This document shows, piece after piece, positions 62,101 to 64,000 of a stretch of DNA of 64,000 nucleotides. A program made the translations under genes and the position numbers. The DNA is from Trichormus variabilis 0441 (GTDB taxonomy: Bacteria; Cyanobacteriota; Cyanobacteriia; Cyanobacteriales; Nostocaceae), in contig NZ_CP047242.1 in the NCBI RefSeq assembly GCF_009856605.1, positions 3,230,001-3,294,000 on the forward strand. Reading direction: 5' to 3'. The notes under the pieces were generated by a model that was not told where the DNA came from, ran no database searches, and saw only the letters and a list, made by a program, of their open reading frames with translations. Positions within the stretch are counted from its first letter, which is position 1; each line of letters begins with the position of its first letter.

Positions 62101-63387
62101 TTGCAAATATTAATAGAACAGGGTCAACTACAACAACAGGAGGGTTTATTTACTGGGTTAGTGCCATGTTCACAAAATTATATTGATGAACATTTAGCCG
62201 AAGTTAGAGCGAGGTTTGCTGCTTCATCTTTAGTAGATTTAGATTTAGTACAACGCTGTGGGGAAAATTTAGCTGCTATTGTTACAGGTGAACAGGAGCC
62301 ATTAGAGATTTTCAATGAACTGGTTTACCAAAAAGAAAACAAAGCTTCATATTCAGAATCTCCCTTAATTAATTATTACAACTCTATCTTGCGCTCAAGC
62401 TTGGAACAGATAGTCAAGTCTTTACCATCATCTGTTCATCTGAGAGTTCTAGAAATTGGTGCGGGTACTGGTGTATCTACACAAGCATTATTACCTTTAT
62501 TGCCGCCTCAACAAACCAACTATACTTTTACTGATATTGGTAGCGGCTTTTTGACTCAAGCCCAACAAAAGTTTCAGGAATATCCATTTGTTGAATATCG
62601 ATTATTAGATATAGACAAGCCCCCAACTGAGCAAGGATTTGAGCAGTACAGCTTTGATGTCATCATAGCTACTAATGTTCTCCACGCAACTCAGAACATT
62701 GATCAAACCCTGCATCATGTACGCTCTTTATTAGCTCCTGGGGGTTTCCTTTTAGTGTGGGAAATAACTCAACCTAAAATCGATTTTGATATTAGTTGGG
62801 GTTTGCTATTGAAACCTTTAGATGATCAAAGACGCGACCCAGGTCAGCCTTTTATTATCAAGGACCAGTGGTTTGCAGCACTACAAGCTCAAGATTTTGT
62901 TCAAGTTGCTGCGTTTCCTGAAAATGAAGCATTTGAGCATCAGATTATTATGGCTCAAGCTGCTGTGTCCACTGCATTTAGCAGCAAATCTGGACAGCAA
63001 GAAACTAAGACAAAATCAAATATTTCATTACCAATAAAGCCGGATAGCTTGCAGCCAGAAAAATTATCTACTCTACATTCAAGACCTAATTTAGCCAATT
63101 CATATATAGCTCACCGTGATGAAATTGAGCAGAAAATTGCCGATATTTGGCAAGAATCATTGGGAATTAATCAGGTGGGAATCCATGATGATTTTTTTGA
63201 ACTAGGAGGAGATTCCTTAATCGCTGTTCAAATTCTCTCAAGATTACGAAATACGTTTGCTATTGGCTTAAATGTCGCCAGTTTGTTTGCATCTCCCACG
63301 ATAGCGGAAATAGCACTAAAGATAGGAAAATCTCTAGAACCCGATACGAACTCCAGTGCATTTGATCGAGAAGAAATAGCAATTTGA
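59113..63387 (+). CDS. type I PKS module KS-AT-CMT-ACP
   Basis: A 1424-residue polyketide synthase; ATG 59113 with AGGA ahead is chosen over TTG 59095. KS: catalytic Cys in TACSTSL (about 190), His in EAHGTATPLGDP (about 325) and KTNLGH (about 360). AT: FPGQGSQ, active Ser in AHSIGEY and HAFH, which indicates malonyl-CoA. C-methyltransferase: residues about 970-1290, LEIGAGTGVST as SAM motif and SFDVIIATNVLHAT. ACP: FFELGGDSLI near 1365. No KR, DH or ER, so it should extend the Phe-ended chain by a C2 unit, methylate the alpha carbon and leave the beta-keto group. Similar KS-AT-CM architecture is found in microcystin/nodularin and curacin systems. A GC-rich repeat-like insert is coded at 60463-60487. 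Confidence 0.94.
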   Translation: MTIDSGYDNHEFNNSEIAIIAVAGRFPGAKDIASFWQNLRDGVESISRFTDEELLNSGVSSDLLNSPNYVKAGSVLSDIELFDANFFAYSAKEAELIDPQQRLFLELAWEAVETAGYDPQTYHGLIGVYGGVGMNRYFLNNLYPHHQLLATIDPIQLGFSNDKDFLPTRAAYKLNLTGPAVNIQTACSTSLVAIHIACQSLLNGECDMALAGGVTLSIPQKIGYLHQEGMILSPDGHCRAFDAQAQGTIAGSGAGIVVLKRLKDAISDRDHICAIIRGSAINNDGAVKVGYTAPSVSGQAAVIAEAQAIAGVDAETISYIEAHGTATPLGDPIEIAALTQAFHQTTDKKGFCAIGSLKTNLGHLDTAAGVAGLIKTVLALQHKMLPPSLHFETPNPKIDFANSPFYVNTTLKEWETNNSPRRAGVSSFGMGGTNAHVILEEAPIQGKSQNTLRECQGRTKFKNKYLLLCLSAKTGSALEKATGNLVAYLKEHPEVNLGDVAYTLNSGRRGFNYRRMLICQDLEDAVKGLESKQVATNYTEITERPVVFMFPGQGSQYVNMGREIYETEAVFKEQVDYCSEFLKPLLGLDLRDIIYPSDDKIDAASKQLEQTGIAQPAIFVIEYALAQLWQSWGVKPQAAIAHSIGEYVAATLAEVFSLEDALSLVTARGQMMQQLPTGAMLSIPLPVDQVQSLLGTELAIAAINVRSQCVVSGSIAAINTLQNQLAAQGIECRRLHTSHAFHSHMMEPILEAFAERVQQVTLNPPKLPYISNLTGTWITVTQATNPEYYAQHLRSPVLFAQGVEKLLATPEQVLLEVGPGHTLSTLVKRNPGKVATQTVLTSIRHPQEKQSDIRVLFNTFGQLWLAGVKVDWLGFYSQDEYYRLPLPTYPFERQRYWIDPPEKTAWGQLPTLPPTSQLWNLLTQAGQKQASVINAELNESTYQENKQWLDSLCTAYINTALRQLGAFNHSQEKYALENFWEQYHISPRYQQLFSRWLQILIEQGQLQQQEGLFTGLVPCSQNYIDEHLAEVRARFAASSLVDLDLVQRCGENLAAIVTGEQEPLEIFNELVYQKENKASYSESPLINYYNSILRSSLEQIVKSLPSSVHLRVLEIGAGTGVSTQALLPLLPPQQTNYTFTDIGSGFLTQAQQKFQEYPFVEYRLLDIDKPPTEQGFEQYSFDVIIATNVLHATQNIDQTLHHVRSLLAPGGFLLVWEITQPKIDFDISWGLLLKPLDDQRRDPGQPFIIKDQWFAALQAQDFVQVAAFPENEAFEHQIIMAQAAVSTAFSSKSGQQETKTKSNISLPIKPDSLQPEKLSTLHSRPNLANSYIAHRDEIEQKIADIWQESLGINQVGIHDDFFELGGDSLIAVQILSRLRNTFAIGLNVASLFASPTIAEIALKIGKSLEPDTNSSAFDREEIAI
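60463..60487 (+). repeat. possible dispersed repeat inside the PKS KS-AT linker
   Basis: ACCCTTCGGGAATGCCAAGG-type sequence resembles a Nostocales GC repeat and codes for TLRECQGRT between KS and the linker to AT. Identification is tentative. Confidence 0.4.
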
Positions 63388-63438
63388 GTCAAAAATAATT
63401 TTAAATTACGCATTAGCTGGAGTGGAGGTAAGATTGCT

Positions 63439-64000
63439 GTGAATATTGAACAATTGGTGTTTGATTTAAATCAAAAAGGTGTGAAGTTGTGGGTTGAAGG
63501 TGAGCAGTTACGCGCTAATGCTCCCAAGGGAGTATTAACCCTAGAAACTCGTGATTTATTAGCCAAAAATAAAGCAGAACTTATTTCGTTACTGCACGAA
63601 AAAACTACTAACACCAACAAAGATTTATCCCTAATCACAACCGAACGTCCTCAGCACTTACCTCTTTCTTTTGCCCAAGAACAACTTTGGTTATTAAACC
63701 AGTTGGAACCAAATAACCCCTTCTACAATGAACAAGTAGCTTTAAAACTTCATGGTCAGTTGAACATTGTGGCACTAGAGCAAAGCCTCAATATAGTGGT
63801 CGCTCGCCACGAAGTATTACGTACTAACTTTCACACTATCAATGAGCAACCAGTCCAGGTAATTGCTGATAGTTTAAATTTAAGTTTGCCAATAGTAGAT
63901 TTAACTCATTTACCTGTCAATGAAAGAGAAATTGCTTGCCAAAAATTAGCTTCCCAAGAAGCTAATCACCCCTTTGACCTGGTTAATTCTCCTTTAGTTC
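63439..64000 (+). CDS. NRPS, N-terminal part, runs off the window
   Basis: Open to the window end, 187 residues seen. It starts at GTG 63439 with an excellent GGAGGT ten bases ahead. A TubC-type docking domain (LVFDLNQKGVKLWVEGEQLR, then APKGVLTLETRDLLAKN) is followed by the first part of a condensation domain (LPLSFAQEQLWLLNQLEP; ARHEVLRTNF; HPFDL). The HHxxxDG motif lies beyond the window. It follows the PKS by 51 bases, so it should act next in the assembly line and add an amino acid to the C-methylated polyketide unit. Confidence 0.92.
   Translation, partial: MNIEQLVFDLNQKGVKLWVEGEQLRANAPKGVLTLETRDLLAKNKAELISLLHEKTTNTNKDLSLITTERPQHLPLSFAQEQLWLLNQLEPNNPFYNEQVALKLHGQLNIVALEQSLNIVVARHEVLRTNFHTINEQPVQVIADSLNLSLPIVDLTHLPVNEREIACQKLASQEANHPFDLVNSPLV

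Overview
The window is chromosomal DNA of a filamentous, heterocyst-forming-type cyanobacterium (Nostocales), very close to the Anabaena/Trichormus variabilis - Nostoc sp. PCC 7120 group. The evidence is: two psbA genes, a CrtO-type carotenoid ketolase gene, a split-intein dnaE half whose intein looks like the A. variabilis/PCC 7120 version, very frequent GCGATCGC (HIP1) octamers, heptanucleotide short tandem repeats between genes, and several dispersed palindromic repeat families.

Layout. 1-5.7 kb: end of a methyltransferase gene, an Rpn-type nuclease, a divergent amidohydrolase / isochorismatase-like hydrolase / cupin module, and a DUF2993 protein. 5.8-16.8 kb: crtO, an ArsR-type regulator convergent with a psbA gene that encodes the atypical D1' protein, a nitronate-monooxygenase-like flavoprotein, a pentapeptide-repeat protein, obgE, a TerB/Mo-nitrogenase-C-terminal fusion protein, a Uma2 endonuclease, an unrecognised protein and class I aldolase fbaB. 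17-25.5 kb: a TPR protein that lacks the usual CHAT domain, a Ser/Thr kinase, the Hen1-Pnkp RNA-repair operon, and a SnoaL-like gene divergent from a TetR regulator, with two matching operator-like palindromes. 25.6-34.4 kb: a standard psbA (Glu130 type), cofG, a divergently arranged Mn/Zn ABC importer (mntC / mntA-mntB), a small unknown protein and dnaE-n.

34.5-37.9 kb is a mobile-element nest: an IS1182-type element inside a palindromic MITE, itself inside a second MITE, with an IS630-type element at its edge. 37.9-41 kb holds a sigma factor / DUF1822 / DUF4870 set on the minus strand.

From 41.3 kb to the window end, all on the plus strand, lies an unfinished NRPS/PKS gene cluster of at least 22.7 kb: an A-KR-PCP loading protein (probably loads an alpha-keto acid and reduces it to an alpha-hydroxy acid), a one-module NRPS (C-A-PCP), a three-module NRPS, a PKS (KS-AT-CMT-ACP, no ketoreductase), and the start of another NRPS. 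Reading specificity residues by eye suggests hydroxy-acid - Ile/Val - Ser - (Pro-like, uncertain) - Phe - methylmalonyl-like C2 unit - next amino acid. I do not recognise the product. Several dispersed repeats lie in frame inside these megasynthase genes, which is the most unusual structural signal of the window. No tRNA, rRNA or CRISPR array was found.
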